DNA of 64,000 bases. It comes from Helicobacter pylori NQ4053. GTDB taxonomy: Bacteria; Campylobacterota; Campylobacteria; Campylobacterales; Helicobacteraceae. Position numbers and translations under genes: made by a program. Below, in pieces: positions 47,409 through 60,582 of the stretch (positions are counted from its first letter, which is position 1; every line of letters begins with the position of its first letter). A model generated the notes under the pieces. That model did not search any database. It worked only from the letters and a program-made list of their open reading frames with translations, and had not been told where the DNA came from. The stretch covers positions 46,639 through 110,638 of the forward strand of contig NZ_AKNV01000005.1 in assembly GCF_000274605.1 (NCBI RefSeq), read 5' to 3'.

Positions 47409-47642
47409 CTATTTAGGCAATATAATTTCCACTTCAATCGTTTCCACGCTCTGGTTGCTGTCAAGGGTTTTGAAATGGATGTCTGAAGATTTAGTGTATT
47501 TTTGAATAACAGCAATGATTTCTTTACGCATTTCTTCCATGTAGGGTAAATTTAAGGTGCGCTCTTTGGCTAGAATCAATTTCAATCTATCTGTTGCGGC
47601 AGCCGCGCTCCCTTTGTTTTTAAAAAAATCAAACAAACTCAT
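47409..47642 (-). CDS. minE: Cell division topological factor MinE
   Basis: 77 residues. Drives MinD off the membrane, setting the oscillation that keeps division at mid-cell. The MinD-stimulating part includes [13 protein letters not shown], and the C-terminal part ends in the [10 protein letters not shown] strand. Overlaps minD by 4 bp. Confidence 0.93.
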   Translation of the reverse strand: MSLFDFFKNKGSAAAATDRLKLILAKERTLNLPYMEEMRKEIIAVIQKYTKSSDIHFKTLDSNQSVETIEVEIILPK

Positions 47643-48445
47643 GAAAATATCCCTTTTAACGCGCTAAAAAAGCCTCTTTTAGCCTTAAATTCCACGTATT
47701 CCACTTCTTCGCCTAAAATCCTTCTGGTGATGCGCTGGTAAGCCTTCGCGCTCTCGCAGTCCGTGCGAATCACCGGCTCGCCCTTATTGGTCGCTGAAAT
47801 AATATGGTGATCTTCTGGAATGATCCCAATTAAAGGCAAGCATAAAATTTTAAGCACTTCTTCTATAGGAATCATCTCGCCATTTGCCACTAATTCAGGT
47901 TTTAAGCGATTGATTATCAAATGCTTATGCACTTCTTCGCCCCTTTTAGCCCGATTAGACTTTGCGTCAATAATGCCAATCACTCTGTCGCTATCCCTTA
48001 AGGAACTCACTTCCGGCGTTACCACCACTAACGCCATGTCCGCATGCAAAATCGCATGCTCAAAGCCGCTTTCAATCCCAGCCGGTGAGTCAATCAAAAT
48101 ATAGTCAAAATCCGCCCTTAAAGCGTTGATTAAAATCGCTACTTTTTCCTTATCTAAAACATTTTTATCCTTGCTTTGTGAGGCCGCTAAAAAAGAAAGG
48201 TTTTTCGTCTTTTTATCCGTGATCAAAGCCTGCGAAAGGTTGCAATTTTTTTCCATCACATCCACCACATCATAAACAATGCGATTTTCTAAGCCTAAAA
48301 TCATGTCCAAGTTCCTAAGGCCTATGTCAAAATCAACCGCTACGACTTTTTTACCGCTCTCAGCCAAGCCGATCGCTAAATTAGCCGTGGTGGTGCTTTT
48401 ACCCACGCCCCCCTTACCTGAAGTGATAGTAACTACTATTGCCAT
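47639..48445 (-). CDS. minD: Septum site-determining ATPase MinD
   Basis: 268-residue deviant Walker ATPase. The P-loop is [15 protein letters not shown], followed by [11 protein letters not shown] and DSPAGIESG. The C-terminal amphipathic helix (about 255-268, [10 protein letters not shown]) is the membrane tether. With minE it forms the oscillator; minC is not here. Confidence 0.96.
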   Translation of the reverse strand: MAIVVTITSGKGGVGKSTTTANLAIGLAESGKKVVAVDFDIGLRNLDMILGLENRIVYDVVDVMEKNCNLSQALITDKKTKNLSFLAASQSKDKNVLDKEKVAILINALRADFDYILIDSPAGIESGFEHAILHADMALVVVTPEVSSLRDSDRVIGIIDAKSNRAKRGEEVHKHLIINRLKPELVANGEMIPIEEVLKILCLPLIGIIPEDHHIISATNKGEPVIRTDCESAKAYQRITRRILGEEVEYVEFKAKRGFFSALKGIFS

Positions 48446-48468
48446 ATAATTCCTTTTATTTTAATGAT

Positions 48469-49461
48469 TTATTTTTTATGATTGAATGGGGTGCGTAAAA
48501 TTTCCCCAATTTGTTCTATTTTCGTCTCTTTAAGGGCTTTCCTCTCTGTGTTTAACCTAGGGTAATTCAAGCTCTTTTCTAGTAAAAAATCCTTAGCGAA
48601 TGCGCCGTTTTGAATCTTTTTTAAGATTTTTTGCATGCGTTTTTCTAACAGATTTCCCATAGGCTCTCTAGCTTTAATCGCCCCGAATTCAGCGGTGTTA
48701 GAAATGTGCTTTCTTAAACCCTCTACCCCCTTATAATGCAATAAATCCGCGACTAATTTCACTTCATGCACGCATTCAAAATAGGCTAATTCTTCAGGGT
48801 ATCCTGCCTTAAGTAAAGTTTCAAACCCCATTCTCACAATCGCTTCTAACCCTCCGCACAAAACCGCTTGCTCGCCGAATAAATCGCTCTCGCATTCTTC
48901 TTTAAAGCTCGTTTCTAAAACCCCCATTCTCCCCCCACCCATCGCTTTAGCATAACTTAAAGCCACCGCTTTAGCGTTATTTTTTGAGCTTTCTTGCTCT
49001 ATGGCGATTAAATGGTATAAGCCCCTATTTTTAAGGTATTCTTCTCTTAAAGTGCTCCCGGGCCCTTTTGGCGCGACTAAAATCGCGCCCACGCCTTTTG
49101 GAATAATGACTTGATTGAAATGCACGCTAAAACCATGAGCAAAGCCTATAATTTGCCCCTCTTTTAAAAAAGGGATCACTTCTTTTTCTAACACTTCCTT
49201 ATGCAATTCATCCGGGAGTAGTGCCATGATCACATCAGATTGTTGGACTAATTCCTTGACTTCTAGCACCTCAAAACCCTCTTTTTTTGCTTTTGAAACG
49301 CTCAAACTCCCTTGATACAAGCCAATACGCACCTTCACTTTAGAATCCCTCAAATTGAGCGCTTGGGCTTCTCCTTGAGCGCCATAACCAATAATGCCCA
49401 CTTGTAAGGATTGGATAACGCCTAAATCAATGTCTTTATCATAATAAATGGGTAATGCCAA
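48469..49461 (-). CDS. ilvC: Ketol-acid reductoisomerase
   Basis: Second step of valine/isoleucine synthesis. About 330 residues from the TTG at 49461, eight nt from AGGAG; a TTG two codons earlier is too close to it. The NADPH loop [16 protein letters not shown], the DEL metal motif in [10 protein letters not shown], and [16 protein letters not shown] with its Mg-binding acids are intact. Single gene. Confidence 0.95.
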   Translation of the reverse strand: MALPIYYDKDIDLGVIQSLQVGIIGYGAQGEAQALNLRDSKVKVRIGLYQGSLSVSKAKKEGFEVLEVKELVQQSDVIMALLPDELHKEVLEKEVIPFLKEGQIIGFAHGFSVHFNQVIIPKGVGAILVAPKGPGSTLREEYLKNRGLYHLIAIEQESSKNNAKAVALSYAKAMGGGRMGVLETSFKEECESDLFGEQAVLCGGLEAIVRMGFETLLKAGYPEELAYFECVHEVKLVADLLHYKGVEGLRKHISNTAEFGAIKAREPMGNLLEKRMQKILKKIQNGAFAKDFLLEKSLNYPRLNTERKALKETKIEQIGEILRTPFNHKK

Positions 49462-49548
49462 AATCAAATCTCCTAGCGTGTTTAAGCAAGTATTTATTTT
49501 ACCATAATGGGAGCGATAATGTTTAAAAACATGCAGAATGTTAAAAAA

Positions 49549-49625
49549 TGGTGTGCTCGGAGGGATTCAAACCCCCGACCTACAGGACCGCAACCTGTTG
49601 CTCTATTCAGCTGAGCTACGAGCAC
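49549..49625 (-). tRNA. tRNA-Arg (anticodon GCG)
   Basis: 77 nt on the minus strand with a 7-bp acceptor stem GTGCTCG / CGAGCAC, discriminator A, and an encoded CCA end. The anticodon loop TTGCGGT gives GCG, which reads CGC. D-stem GCTC...GAGC and T-loop TTTGAAT are normal. An extended -10 box precedes it. Confidence 0.95.
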
Positions 49626-49646
49626 TTTTAAAGAAGTGAAACAAAG

Positions 49647-49652
49647 ATTATA
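49647..49652 (-). promoter_or_regulatory. -10 box for tRNA-Arg
   Basis: Minus strand TTGCTATAATC, perfect TATAAT with TGC extension, about 22 nt before the mature tRNA 5' end. Confidence 0.6.
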
Positions 49653-49696
49653 GCAAGAAAAGCTAATTTTTCACTTAAACGATGCGTTTTTTCTAT

Positions 49697-49702
49697 TATA
49701 AT
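49697..49702 (+). promoter_or_regulatory. -10 box for nadE, very near the start codon
   Basis: Perfect TATAAT ending 7 nt before the nadE ATG at 49710. With normal spacing the transcript would start at or next to the A of the ATG, giving a leaderless mRNA. Confidence 0.55.
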
Positions 49703-49709
49703 TTAAGGC

Positions 49710-50488
49710 ATGCAAAAAGATTACCAAAAACTCATCGTTTATTTATGCGATTTTTTAGAAAAAGAAGCACAAAAACGTGGCTTTAAAAAAGTCGTTTACG
49801 GGCTGAGCGGGGGGCTAGATAGCGCGGTCGTTGGGGTGCTGTGCCAAAAGGTTTTTAAAGAAAACGCCCATGCCCTTTTAATGCCCTCTTCAGTCTCTAT
49901 GCCAGAAAGTAAAACAGACGCCCTGAATTTGTGCGAAACATTTTCTATCCCTTATACAGAATATTCTATCGCTCCCTATGACGCCATCTTTGACTCTCAC
50001 TTTAAAGATGCAAGCCTTACTAGAAAGGGGAATTTTTGTGCAAGATTGCGCATGGCTTTTTTATACGATTATTCTTTAAAAAGCGATTCTTTAGTCGTTG
50101 GCACGAGCAATAAAAGCGAAAGAATGCTAGGCTATGGCACTTTATTTGGGGATTTGGCGTGTGCGATTAACCCGATTGGGGAATTATTTAAAACCGAAGT
50201 TTATGAACTCGCTTGCCATTTAAATATCCCTAAAAAGATTTTAAATAAGCCCCCTAGTGCAGATTTATTTGTAGGGCAAAGCGATGAACAAGATTTAGGC
50301 TATCCTTATAGCGTGATTGATCCTTTATTGAAAGATATTGAAGCGTTGTTTCAAACAAAGCCCATCCATTTAGAAACGCTCACTCAATTAGGCTATGATG
50401 AAATTTTAGTGAAAAACATCACAAGCCGTATCCAAAAAAACGCTTTTAAATTAGAATTACCCACCATCGCTAAACGATTTAACCCTGA

Positions 50489-50492
<4 letters not shown>
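49710..50492 (+). CDS. nadE: NAD synthetase, ammonia-dependent
   Basis: 260 residues. Last step of NAD synthesis. The pyrophosphatase loop is [10 protein letters not shown]; other motifs are [15 protein letters not shown] and PPSADLF. No glutaminase domain, so it should use ammonia, plentiful in this urease producer. ATGA overlap with lpxK. Confidence 0.95.
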
Positions 50493-52755
<2,263 letters not shown>

Positions 52756-52765
<10 letters not shown>

Positions 52766-53439
52766 GCGTTTTTTAAACGGCTGTATTTGAGCTTGGCTAA
52801 TTCTAAATCTTCTAAAGTGTCAATATCTTGAACTTCTAAGGGCGATAATTCTAAAGCGATAGAATTTGGGCTAAAAATAGGCCGCATTTCTTTGAAGGCT
52901 TGAGCCTTCCCCATATAAAGCAACCCTGCGTCATGATAGAGCGTTTTTAAATCTTGCGTGCGCGTGTTTGAATGCTCTTTAAACGCCATTTGAACGCCGT
53001 TTTCAAGGCTAAAAGAACGATAGGGCGAAGCGCTAAAGGGAGCGCATGTGAAAACATAATCCGTATTTTCTTTTAAAATTTCAAAAGCGTTTTGCAAATG
53101 CTTTTCTTGTAAAAATACTGAAACGCCATACAAACAACACGCAATATCTTCATCTTTTAACTCTAATTCTTTCATGTGATAGGCCATCACCTCTAAAGTC
53201 GTGGCCCTGTCGTCTGCTAAATTTTTAGGGCGCAAATTCAAAAAACTCGCCCCATAATTTTTAGCTAAATTCACATAATCCATGCTATCGCTAGAGATAA
53301 ACACCTTTTCAAAGAGCTTGGAATTTAGTGCTGTTTCAATAGGGTAAGCGAGCATGGGTTTATTGAAAAAATCAATAATGTTTTTATTCTTGATCCTTTT
53401 ACTGGAACTTCTGGCTAAAACAATAGCGATCGCTCTCAT
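52756..53439 (-). CDS. pseF: CMP-pseudaminic acid synthetase PseF
   Basis: 227 residues, CMP-sialic acid synthetase type. Activates pseudaminic acid as CMP-Pse for transfer to flagellin. The nucleotide-binding start is AIVLARSSSKRIKNKNI, with FISSDSMDY and ALELSPLEVQDIDTLEDLE further on. Overlaps pseG by 10 bp; flgH lies 17 bp upstream. Confidence 0.92.
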
Positions 53440-53456
53440 GCTAGGCTTTGCTCTTT

Positions 53457-54170
53457 TTAATAAGGCATTTGGGTTTCCATCGCATCAGCAGCGAATTTCT
53501 TTTTATTAGAATCGCTCAAATGCCCTAAATTCGTGTATTCAATCTTAGCGTCGGCTAAAAACTTGGATTGGATAGTGTTATTCCTTTCAATATCATAAGG
53601 GCGGATCACCCCGCTCACCTTAAGGATTTGCTTTTCCCCATCCACTAACACTTCCTTATTCCCATAGATGAAATAATTCCCGTTTTCTAGCACCTTAATG
53701 ATGCGAGCGCTCAACACGATCTCTAAATCCTCGCTCTTTTTTTGCGAGCCACCGCCTTTAAAATTCGTGTTGTTGCTGGATTTGGTGAAATTGTAATTAT
53801 TCTTATCGTCTAAATACTGCGCTTCTTGTTTCTTTCTTTCATCTAGCCCGTTATAAGTGAGTCTTGGGGGCGTGGAATTACCCCCTGAAGCGCTTTTATA
53901 ATCTTTAGAGCTGGAATAATTCGTGCTCGCTTTTTCAGAAACAATGATTGTGATCAAATCGTTAGGCTTCATCGCCCTCCTGTCCGCAAATAAGGGACGC
54001 TCACCCTGCCCAAACAAACTCCCCAACTTGTTCAATTCAGGGATAAATTCTTTAGAGGGGGTTTCTTCTACATAATTAGGAGGGTTAAAATCAATTTTTG
54101 GCTCATTGGCTGATGCCATGCTGAATATAACGCCAAACGCAACAGCCCCTAAATAAAGCGCCTTTTTCAT
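53457..54170 (-). CDS. flgH: Flagellar L-ring protein FlgH
   Basis: 237 residues. Forms the outer membrane ring of the basal body. The signal is MKKALYLGAVAFGVIFSMASA; it lacks an obvious lipobox Cys, unlike enteric FlgH. The conserved parts GSLFGQGERPLFADRRAMKPNDLITI and the late SGVIRPYDIERNN region are present. It leads the flgH-pseF-pseG-pseH run, all flagellar in purpose. Confidence 0.92.
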   Translation of the reverse strand: MKKALYLGAVAFGVIFSMASANEPKIDFNPPNYVEETPSKEFIPELNKLGSLFGQGERPLFADRRAMKPNDLITIIVSEKASTNYSSSKDYKSASGGNSTPPRLTYNGLDERKKQEAQYLDDKNNYNFTKSSNNTNFKGGGSQKKSEDLEIVLSARIIKVLENGNYFIYGNKEVLVDGEKQILKVSGVIRPYDIERNNTIQSKFLADAKIEYTNLGHLSDSNKKKFAADAMETQMPY

Positions 54171-54206
54171 CCACTAGCCTTACTTTTGAGTTATTTTAAG
54201 CCCTAA

Positions 54207-54212
54207 ATTATA
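54207..54212 (-). promoter_or_regulatory. -10 box for flgH
   Basis: TATAAT on the minus strand, 36 nt before the flgH ATG, in the 104-bp divergent gap. Confidence 0.5.
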
Positions 54213-54274
54213 CTCTCTTATAAAGAATAAATGCTTAATTTTGAGCAAGTTGTTGTAAAATTTAGATCTTTATA

Positions 54275-55039
54275 ATGAAACTTAACTTGCAGGAGATGAA
54301 ATTGAGAACCTTGTTAAAAATGTTAGTTGGCACAAGCTTGCTAACACACGCCTTAGTAGCTAAAGAAGAAAGTGCAGCACCTTCTTGGACAAAAAATTTG
54401 TATATGGGAGTCAATTACCAAACAGGTTCTATCAATTTAATGACTAATATCCATGAAGTTAGAGAAGTGACTAACTATCAAACCGGTTACACCAATATCA
54501 TAACTAGCGTTAATAGCGTTAAAAAGCTCACCAACATGGGATCTAATGGGATTGGCTTAGTCATGGGCTATAACCACTTTTTCCATCCGGATAAAATCTT
54601 GGGCTTGCGCTATTTCGCTTTTTTAGATTGGCAAGGCTATGGCATGAGATACCCTAAAGGCTATTATGGCGGCAATAACATGATCACTTATGGCGTGGGC
54701 GTGGATGCGGTGTGGAATTTCTTCCAAGGGAGTTTCTATCAAGATGATATTAGCGTGGATATTGGCGTTTTTGGGGGGATTGCGATTGCGGGGAATAGCT
54801 GGTATATTGGCAGTAAAGGGCAGGAATTGTTAGGCATCACTAATAGCAGTGCGGTTGATAACACCTCCTTTCAATTCCTCTTTAACTTTGGCCTCAAGGC
54901 TTTATTTGTAGATGAACATGAATTTGAAATCGGCTTTAAATTCCCCACCATTAATAACAAATACTACACCACTGACGCGCTCAAGGTTCAAATGCGTAGG
55001 GTTTTTGCCTTTTATGTGGGGTATAATTACCACTTCTAA
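54275..55039 (+). CDS. horC: Hor-family outer membrane protein
   Basis: 254 residues. Signal peptide KMLVGTSLLTHALVA, then a beta-barrel with the Hor/Hop end motifs (GLRYFAFLDWQGYG, VGVDAVWNF, GVFGGIAIAGNSW and the terminal VGYNYHF, aromatic last residue). The start is uncertain: the ATG at 54275 has no ribosome site, while a TTG at 54302 lies six nt after AGGAG. Function unknown. The horC name is from memory. Confidence 0.8.
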   Translation: MKLNLQEMKLRTLLKMLVGTSLLTHALVAKEESAAPSWTKNLYMGVNYQTGSINLMTNIHEVREVTNYQTGYTNIITSVNSVKKLTNMGSNGIGLVMGYNHFFHPDKILGLRYFAFLDWQGYGMRYPKGYYGGNNMITYGVGVDAVWNFFQGSFYQDDISVDIGVFGGIAIAGNSWYIGSKGQELLGITNSSAVDNTSFQFLFNFGLKALFVDEHEFEIGFKFPTINNKYYTTDALKVQMRRVFAFYVGYNYHF

Positions 55040-55046
55040 AGGGCTT

Positions 55047-55592
55047 TTAAAACCCAACGCAACTTTCTAGCATCTTTTGATAATAACTCTTGGCTTTGAG
55101 AATCGTCTCTGTATCATCGGTTTTTAGAAGCACTTCATAATTGTTTTCAAAAGCGTTTTTGCTCCAATTCGCTGAGCCTAAAAACACGATTTTATCATCA
55201 ATGATCGCCACTTTTTGGTGCATGATGCCGTAATAATTCCCGTTTTTAGCCTTAAGCCCCTTTAATAAACACACTTTCGTGTTAGGGTATTTGTCTAAAT
55301 AACCAATAGTGGATTGCTTGTTATTGTGATTGCTTTCATAATCATAAATGATTTGCACCTTAATCCCCCTACTCGCTACGCTTTTAATGGCTCTTGCAAT
55401 ATCTCTATGCGTGAAACTATAAATAGCGATTTTCACGCTCTCTCTAGCACTGCTAATCCCAGAAATTAAAGAATTGAGAGCGTCTCTTTGCTCATAAGGT
55501 AAGACAAATAAGCTGTTTTTAGCTTGCAAAACCCCTAAACAGCCCACTAACACGCCCACGCCAACGATTTTTTTAAACTTGTTTAACATCAA
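55047..55592 (-). CDS. nucT: Phospholipase D-type surface nuclease NucT
   Basis: 181 residues, secreted or membrane-bound nuclease that degrades single-stranded DNA and RNA outside the cell for purine scavenging. Hydrophobic N-terminus (about 8-24) then one HxKxxxxD motif (MHQKVAIIDD) followed by the GSANW motif. One motif means it works as a dimer. Convergent with the Hor gene, with 7 bp between. Confidence 0.92.
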   Translation of the reverse strand: MMLNKFKKIVGVGVLVGCLGVLQAKNSLFVLPYEQRDALNSLISGISSARESVKIAIYSFTHRDIARAIKSVASRGIKVQIIYDYESNHNNKQSTIGYLDKYPNTKVCLLKGLKAKNGNYYGIMHQKVAIIDDKIVFLGSANWSKNAFENNYEVLLKTDDTETILKAKSYYQKMLESCVGF

Positions 55593-55656
55593 ATGATCCT
55601 TATCAATAACGCAATAAAAATAACCAACCCAGTGGATTTTTGATTGTATTTTTGAT

Positions 55657-55662
55657 TATAAT
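55657..55662 (+). promoter_or_regulatory. -10 box for the poly-Glu protein gene
   Basis: TATAAT 71 nt before the ATG at 55734, in the gap divergent from nucT. AAGGAG lies near the start codon. Confidence 0.45.
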
Positions 55663-55733
55663 AAAAAATTTAAAAAAAGCGATGAAAATTGATAGGCTTA
55701 AAAAGCGTTTCTTGTAAATAAGGAGTCCCTAAA

Positions 55734-57209
55734 ATGAAAATGATTCTATTCAACCAAAACCCCATGATTGAAAAGCTGCTTGAGAGTGTTTCTAAGAAAT
55801 TAGAATTATCTATAGAAAATTTTAACCACTATCAAGAGTTATCCGCGCGCCTTAAAGGAGATCCAGAATGGCTTTTGATAGCCGATGATGAATGTTTGGA
55901 AAAACTAGATCAAGTGGATTGGCTAGAGTTAAAAGAAACCATCTCTCAAAATAAAAACAGCGTGTGCATGTATAAAAAGGGCAATGAAGCGCAGCCCTTT
56001 TTAGAGGGCTTTGAGATGAAAATCAAAAAACCTTTTTTACCCACTGAAATGTTGAAAGTCCTTCAAAAAAAGCTTGGTTCTAACGCAAGCGAGCTAGAGC
56101 CTAGCCAGAATTTAGACCCAACTCAAGAAATTTTAGAAACCAATTGGGATGAGTTGGAAAATCTAGGCGATTTAGAACCCCTAGCCAAAGAAGAGTCTAA
56201 CAACGAAGAGCAATTGCTCCCCACTTTAAACGCCCAAGAAGTAGAAACCCCTAAAGAAGAAGCACAAGAAGAGGTTAAAAAAGAAGAAGTTAAAGAAATG
56301 CAAAAAGAAATTAAAGAAAAAGAAAAACAAGAAGTTGCAGAAAACCCCCAAGATGAAGAAAAGCCCAAAGATGATGAAACGCAAGGGAGCGTTGAAACCC
56401 CCAAAGATGAAGAAGTTTCTAAAGAATTAGAAACGCAAGAAGAAGTTAAGGAAGAGATCAAAGAAGAAGCGCAAGAAGAAGTTAAAGAAGAAACGCAAGA
56501 AATTAAGGAGGAAAAACAAGAAGAAACACAAGATTCCCCAAGCGCACAAGAATTAGAAGCCATGCAAGAATTAGTCAAAGAAATCCAAGAAAACTCTAAC
56601 GGCCAAGAGGATAAAGAAGAAATGCAAGAAAACGCAGAAATTCCACAAGATAAAGAAATCCAAGAAGTTGTTACCGAAAAAACCCAAGTGCAAGAATTAG
56701 AAATCCCCCAATCACAAGAAAAAGAAACACCGCAAGAAGAAAAACAAGAAATCGCAGAAACACCGCAAGAAGAAAAACAAGAAATCGCAGAAACACCACA
56801 AGAAAAAGAAACGCCACAAACCCAAGATGAAAAACCCCAAGAAGACCATTACGAAAGCATTGAAGACATTCCTGAGCCGGTGATGGCTAAAGCGATGGGG
56901 GAAGAATTGCCCTTTTTGAATGAAGCCGTTGCAAAAACCCCTAATAATGAGAACGACACAGAAACCCCTAAAGAGAGCGTTGCAAAAACCCCTAATAATG
57001 AGAACGCCACAGAAATCTCCAAGAATGAGAACGCCACAGAAACCCCGCAAAAAAAAGAAGAAAGCGACAAAACTTCCAGCCCCCTAGAATTGCGCTTAAA
57101 CTTACAGGATTTATTAAAAAGCCTGAATCAAGAGTCCTTAAAAAGCCTTTTAGAAAACAAAACCTTAAGCATTAAAATCACTTTAGAGGATAAAAAACCT
57201 AATGCATAA
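55734..57209 (+). CDS. Poly-Glu-rich repeat protein (HP0322 type)
   Basis: 491 residues. The first 110 form a compact domain that resembles a response-regulator receiver fold in spacing. From about 130 to 425 it is extremely rich in Glu, Lys and Gln, with repeats of ETPQEEKQEIA (three copies near 56728-56810) and VAKTPNNENxTE (near 56928-57040). The end (about 445-491) is again a folded helix with LELRLNLQDLLKSL. It is proposed to act at the cell pole and in motility in this species (from memory). Repeat number may vary. Its stop overlaps the gmk ATG by 8 bp. Confidence 0.82.
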   Translation: MKMILFNQNPMIEKLLESVSKKLELSIENFNHYQELSARLKGDPEWLLIADDECLEKLDQVDWLELKETISQNKNSVCMYKKGNEAQPFLEGFEMKIKKPFLPTEMLKVLQKKLGSNASELEPSQNLDPTQEILETNWDELENLGDLEPLAKEESNNEEQLLPTLNAQEVETPKEEAQEEVKKEEVKEMQKEIKEKEKQEVAENPQDEEKPKDDETQGSVETPKDEEVSKELETQEEVKEEIKEEAQEEVKEETQEIKEEKQEETQDSPSAQELEAMQELVKEIQENSNGQEDKEEMQENAEIPQDKEIQEVVTEKTQVQELEIPQSQEKETPQEEKQEIAETPQEEKQEIAETPQEKETPQTQDEKPQEDHYESIEDIPEPVMAKAMGEELPFLNEAVAKTPNNENDTETPKESVAKTPNNENATEISKNENATETPQKKEESDKTSSPLELRLNLQDLLKSLNQESLKSLLENKTLSIKITLEDKKPNA

Positions 57210-57822
57210 CGATTTTAATTTACTCATCCTTTCAGGCCCTAGCGGAGCGGGTAAAAGCACCCTTACAAAGTATTTGCAAGAAAAAATCCCCAAAACCCAT
57301 TTTTCCCTTTCTACCACCACGAGAAAACCCAGAGAGGGCGAAGTTGATGGCTTGCATTACAATTTTGTCAGCGAAGAAGAATTCAAGCAAGGCATAGAAA
57401 AAGGGCAGTTTTTAGAATGGGCGATCGTGCATAACCACTATTATGGCACTTCTAAAATCCCTGTAGAAAAAGCCTTAAAAGAGGGCAAAATCGTCATTTT
57501 TGATATTGATGTGCAAGGGCATGAGATCCTTAAAAAGCATTACCCTAACGCATGTTCAGTGTTTATTAGCACCAAAAACCAAGAGATTTTAAAAGAGCGC
57601 TTGCTTTTAAGGGGGACGGATTCTAAAGAGACGATAGAAAAACGCTTGATCAACGCTTATAAAGAAATGCAGTGCTTGGAGAGCTTTGATTACCTCATCA
57701 TCAATGAAGATTTAGAAAAATCCAAAGAAATCATCTTAAGCATCGCAAAAACTTTAGTCTATCGCTTAAAAGCGTTTAATTTTGAAAAAATATGCAAGGC
57801 TTGGAAAAACGAAACCTTATAA
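57202..57822 (+). CDS. gmk: Guanylate kinase
   Basis: 206 residues. GMP plus ATP to GDP. The P-loop is SGPSGAGKSTL, then TTTRKPREGEVDGLHY for GMP. The lid and FDIDVQG motif are normal. Overlaps the poly-Glu gene within ATGCATAA. Confidence 0.96.
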   Translation: MHNDFNLLILSGPSGAGKSTLTKYLQEKIPKTHFSLSTTTRKPREGEVDGLHYNFVSEEEFKQGIEKGQFLEWAIVHNHYYGTSKIPVEKALKEGKIVIFDIDVQGHEILKKHYPNACSVFISTKNQEILKERLLLRGTDSKETIEKRLINAYKEMQCLESFDYLIINEDLEKSKEIILSIAKTLVYRLKAFNFEKICKAWKNETL

Positions 57823-57849
57823 AATCTATCAATTATTTTTTAAAAAAGC

Positions 57850-57855
57850 TATAAT
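57850..57855 (+). promoter_or_regulatory. -10 box for tatA
   Basis: TATAAT 38 nt before the tatA ATG, with AAGGAG close to the start codon. Confidence 0.5.
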
Positions 57856-57892
57856 TCAAATAAAAACCAACCAATAAATTAAGGAGTAAAAT

Positions 57893-58132
57893 ATGGGCGG
57901 ATTCACAAGCATATGGCATTGGGTCATTGTTTTATTAGTGATTGTGTTGTTGTTTGGGGCTAAAAAGATCCCAGAGTTGGCTAAGGGTTTAGGCAGTGGG
58001 ATTAAAAATTTCAAAAAAGCCGTGAAAGACGATGAAGAAGAGGCTAAAAACGAGCCAAAAACCCTAGACGCTCAAGCAACGCAAACCAAAGTGCATGAGA
58101 GTAGCGAGATTAAAAGCAAACAAGAAAGTTAA
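57893..58132 (+). CDS. tatA: Sec-independent translocase protein TatA
   Basis: 79 residues: one short membrane helix (about 6-22), the [23 protein letters not shown] amphipathic helix and an acidic tail. Forms the pore that exports folded proteins such as hydrogenase. argS follows with a gap of two bases. Confidence 0.94.
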   Translation: MGGFTSIWHWVIVLLVIVLLFGAKKIPELAKGLGSGIKNFKKAVKDDEEEAKNEPKTLDAQATQTKVHESSEIKSKQES

Positions 58133-58134
58133 AC

Positions 58135-59760
58135 ATGCACACTCTCATTAAGGGCGTTTTAGAAGAGATTTTAGAAGAAGAAGTCATTATTGAATACCCT
58201 AAAGACAGAGAGCATGGGCATTACGCTACGCCCATTGCTTTCAATCTCGCCAAAGTCTTTAAAAAATCGCCCCTAGTTATCGCTGAAGAGTTAGCCCTTA
58301 AAATCAGCACGCACGAAAAAACTCAAGGGCTTTTTGACAGCGTAGTGGCTTGTAAGGGCTATATCAATTTCACGCTTTCTTTAGATTTTTTGGAGTGTTT
58401 CACCCAAAAGGCTTTAGAATTAAAAGAACAATTTGGCTCTCAAATTAAAAGCGAGCGTTCTCAAAAAATCTTTTTAGAATTTGTGAGCGCTAACCCCACA
58501 GGGCCTTTACACATAGGGCATGCTAGGGGAGCGGTGTTTGGCGATAGTCTGGCTAAAATCGCTCGTTTTTTAGGGCATGAAGTTTTGTGCGAATATTATG
58601 TCAATGACATGGGTTCTCAAATCCGCTTGTTAGGGGTTTCGGTATGGCTCGCTTACAGAGAACATGTTTTAAAAGAAAGCGTAACTTATCCGGAAGTTTT
58701 TTACAAGGGCGAATACATCATTGAAATTGCTAAAAAGGCGAATAACGATTTAGAACCGAGCCTTTTTAAAGAAAATGAAGAGACTATCATTGGAGTTTTA
58801 AGCGGCTACGCTAAAGATTTAATGCTTTTAGAAATTAAGGGTAATTTAGACGCTTTAGGCATTCATTTTGATTCCTATGCGAGCGAAAGAGAAATTTTTA
58901 AACAAAAAGATGCGGTGTTTGAGCGATTAGAAAAAGCGAACGCCCTTTATGAAAAGGATTCTAAAATCTGGCTCAAATCTTCCCTATACCAAGATGAAAG
59001 CGATCGGGTGCTGATTAAAGAAGATAAGAGCTACACCTATTTAGCCGGCGATATTGTCTATCATGATGAAAAATTCCAACAAAATTACACCAAATACATC
59101 AACATTTGGGGAGCAGACCACCACGGCTATATCGCTAGAGTGAAAGCTAGCCTTGAGTTTTTGGGCTATGATTCCAACAAACTTGAAGTCTTACTCGCTC
59201 AAATGGTGCGCTTGCTCAAAGATAACGAGCCTTACAAAATGAGTAAAAGAGCGGGTAATTTTATTTTGATTAAAGACGTGATTGATGATGTGGGTAAAGA
59301 CGCTTTGAGGTTTATTTTTTTGAGCAAACGGCTTGACACCCATTTAGAATTTGATGTCAATACTTTAAAAAAGCAAGACAGCTCAAACCCCATTTACTAT
59401 ATCCATTACGCTAATTCGCGCATCCACACCATGCTAGAAAAATCGCCTTTCTCTAAAGAAGAGATCTTGCAAACCCCTTTAAAAAATTTAAACGCTGAGG
59501 AAAAATACCTGCTTTTTAGCGCTTTAAGCTTGCCTAAAGCGGTTGAATCTTCTTTTGAAGAATACGGCTTGCAAAAAATGTGCGAATACGCAAAAACCCT
59601 CGCTTCAGAATTCCACCGCTTCTATAACGCTGGCAAAATCTTAGACACCCCTAAAGCTAAGGAGCTTTTAAAAATTTGTTTAATGGTGAGCTTGAGTTTA
59701 ACTAACGCCTTTAAACTTTTAGGCATAGAAATCAAAACCAAAATTTCCGCTAAGGATTAA
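58135..59760 (+). CDS. argS: Arginyl-tRNA synthetase
   Basis: 541 residues, class I. The HIGH motif is HIGHARGAVFGD; the position of the KMSKS loop is held by KMSKRAGN. Arg-specific N-terminal add-on (about 1-85) and DALR C-terminal anticodon-binding domain (about 420-541) are present. Acts on the tRNA-Arg at 49549 among others. Confidence 0.96.
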   Translation: MHTLIKGVLEEILEEEVIIEYPKDREHGHYATPIAFNLAKVFKKSPLVIAEELALKISTHEKTQGLFDSVVACKGYINFTLSLDFLECFTQKALELKEQFGSQIKSERSQKIFLEFVSANPTGPLHIGHARGAVFGDSLAKIARFLGHEVLCEYYVNDMGSQIRLLGVSVWLAYREHVLKESVTYPEVFYKGEYIIEIAKKANNDLEPSLFKENEETIIGVLSGYAKDLMLLEIKGNLDALGIHFDSYASEREIFKQKDAVFERLEKANALYEKDSKIWLKSSLYQDESDRVLIKEDKSYTYLAGDIVYHDEKFQQNYTKYINIWGADHHGYIARVKASLEFLGYDSNKLEVLLAQMVRLLKDNEPYKMSKRAGNFILIKDVIDDVGKDALRFIFLSKRLDTHLEFDVNTLKKQDSSNPIYYIHYANSRIHTMLEKSPFSKEEILQTPLKNLNAEEKYLLFSALSLPKAVESSFEEYGLQKMCEYAKTLASEFHRFYNAGKILDTPKAKELLKICLMVSLSLTNAFKLLGIEIKTKISAKD

Positions 59761-59772
59761 GCTAATATTTAA

Positions 59773-60576
<804 letters not shown>

Positions 60577-60582
60577 ACTTCC

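Noticed and set aside
56123..56578. Long Ser/Cys-rich reading frame on the minus strand
   Set aside because: It is the antisense of the Glu/Lys-rich repeats, where codon bias removes stops; composition is not protein-like.
56712..57050. Phe/Cys-rich reading frame on the minus strand with repeats
   Set aside because: Antisense of the same repeat region; no start site support.
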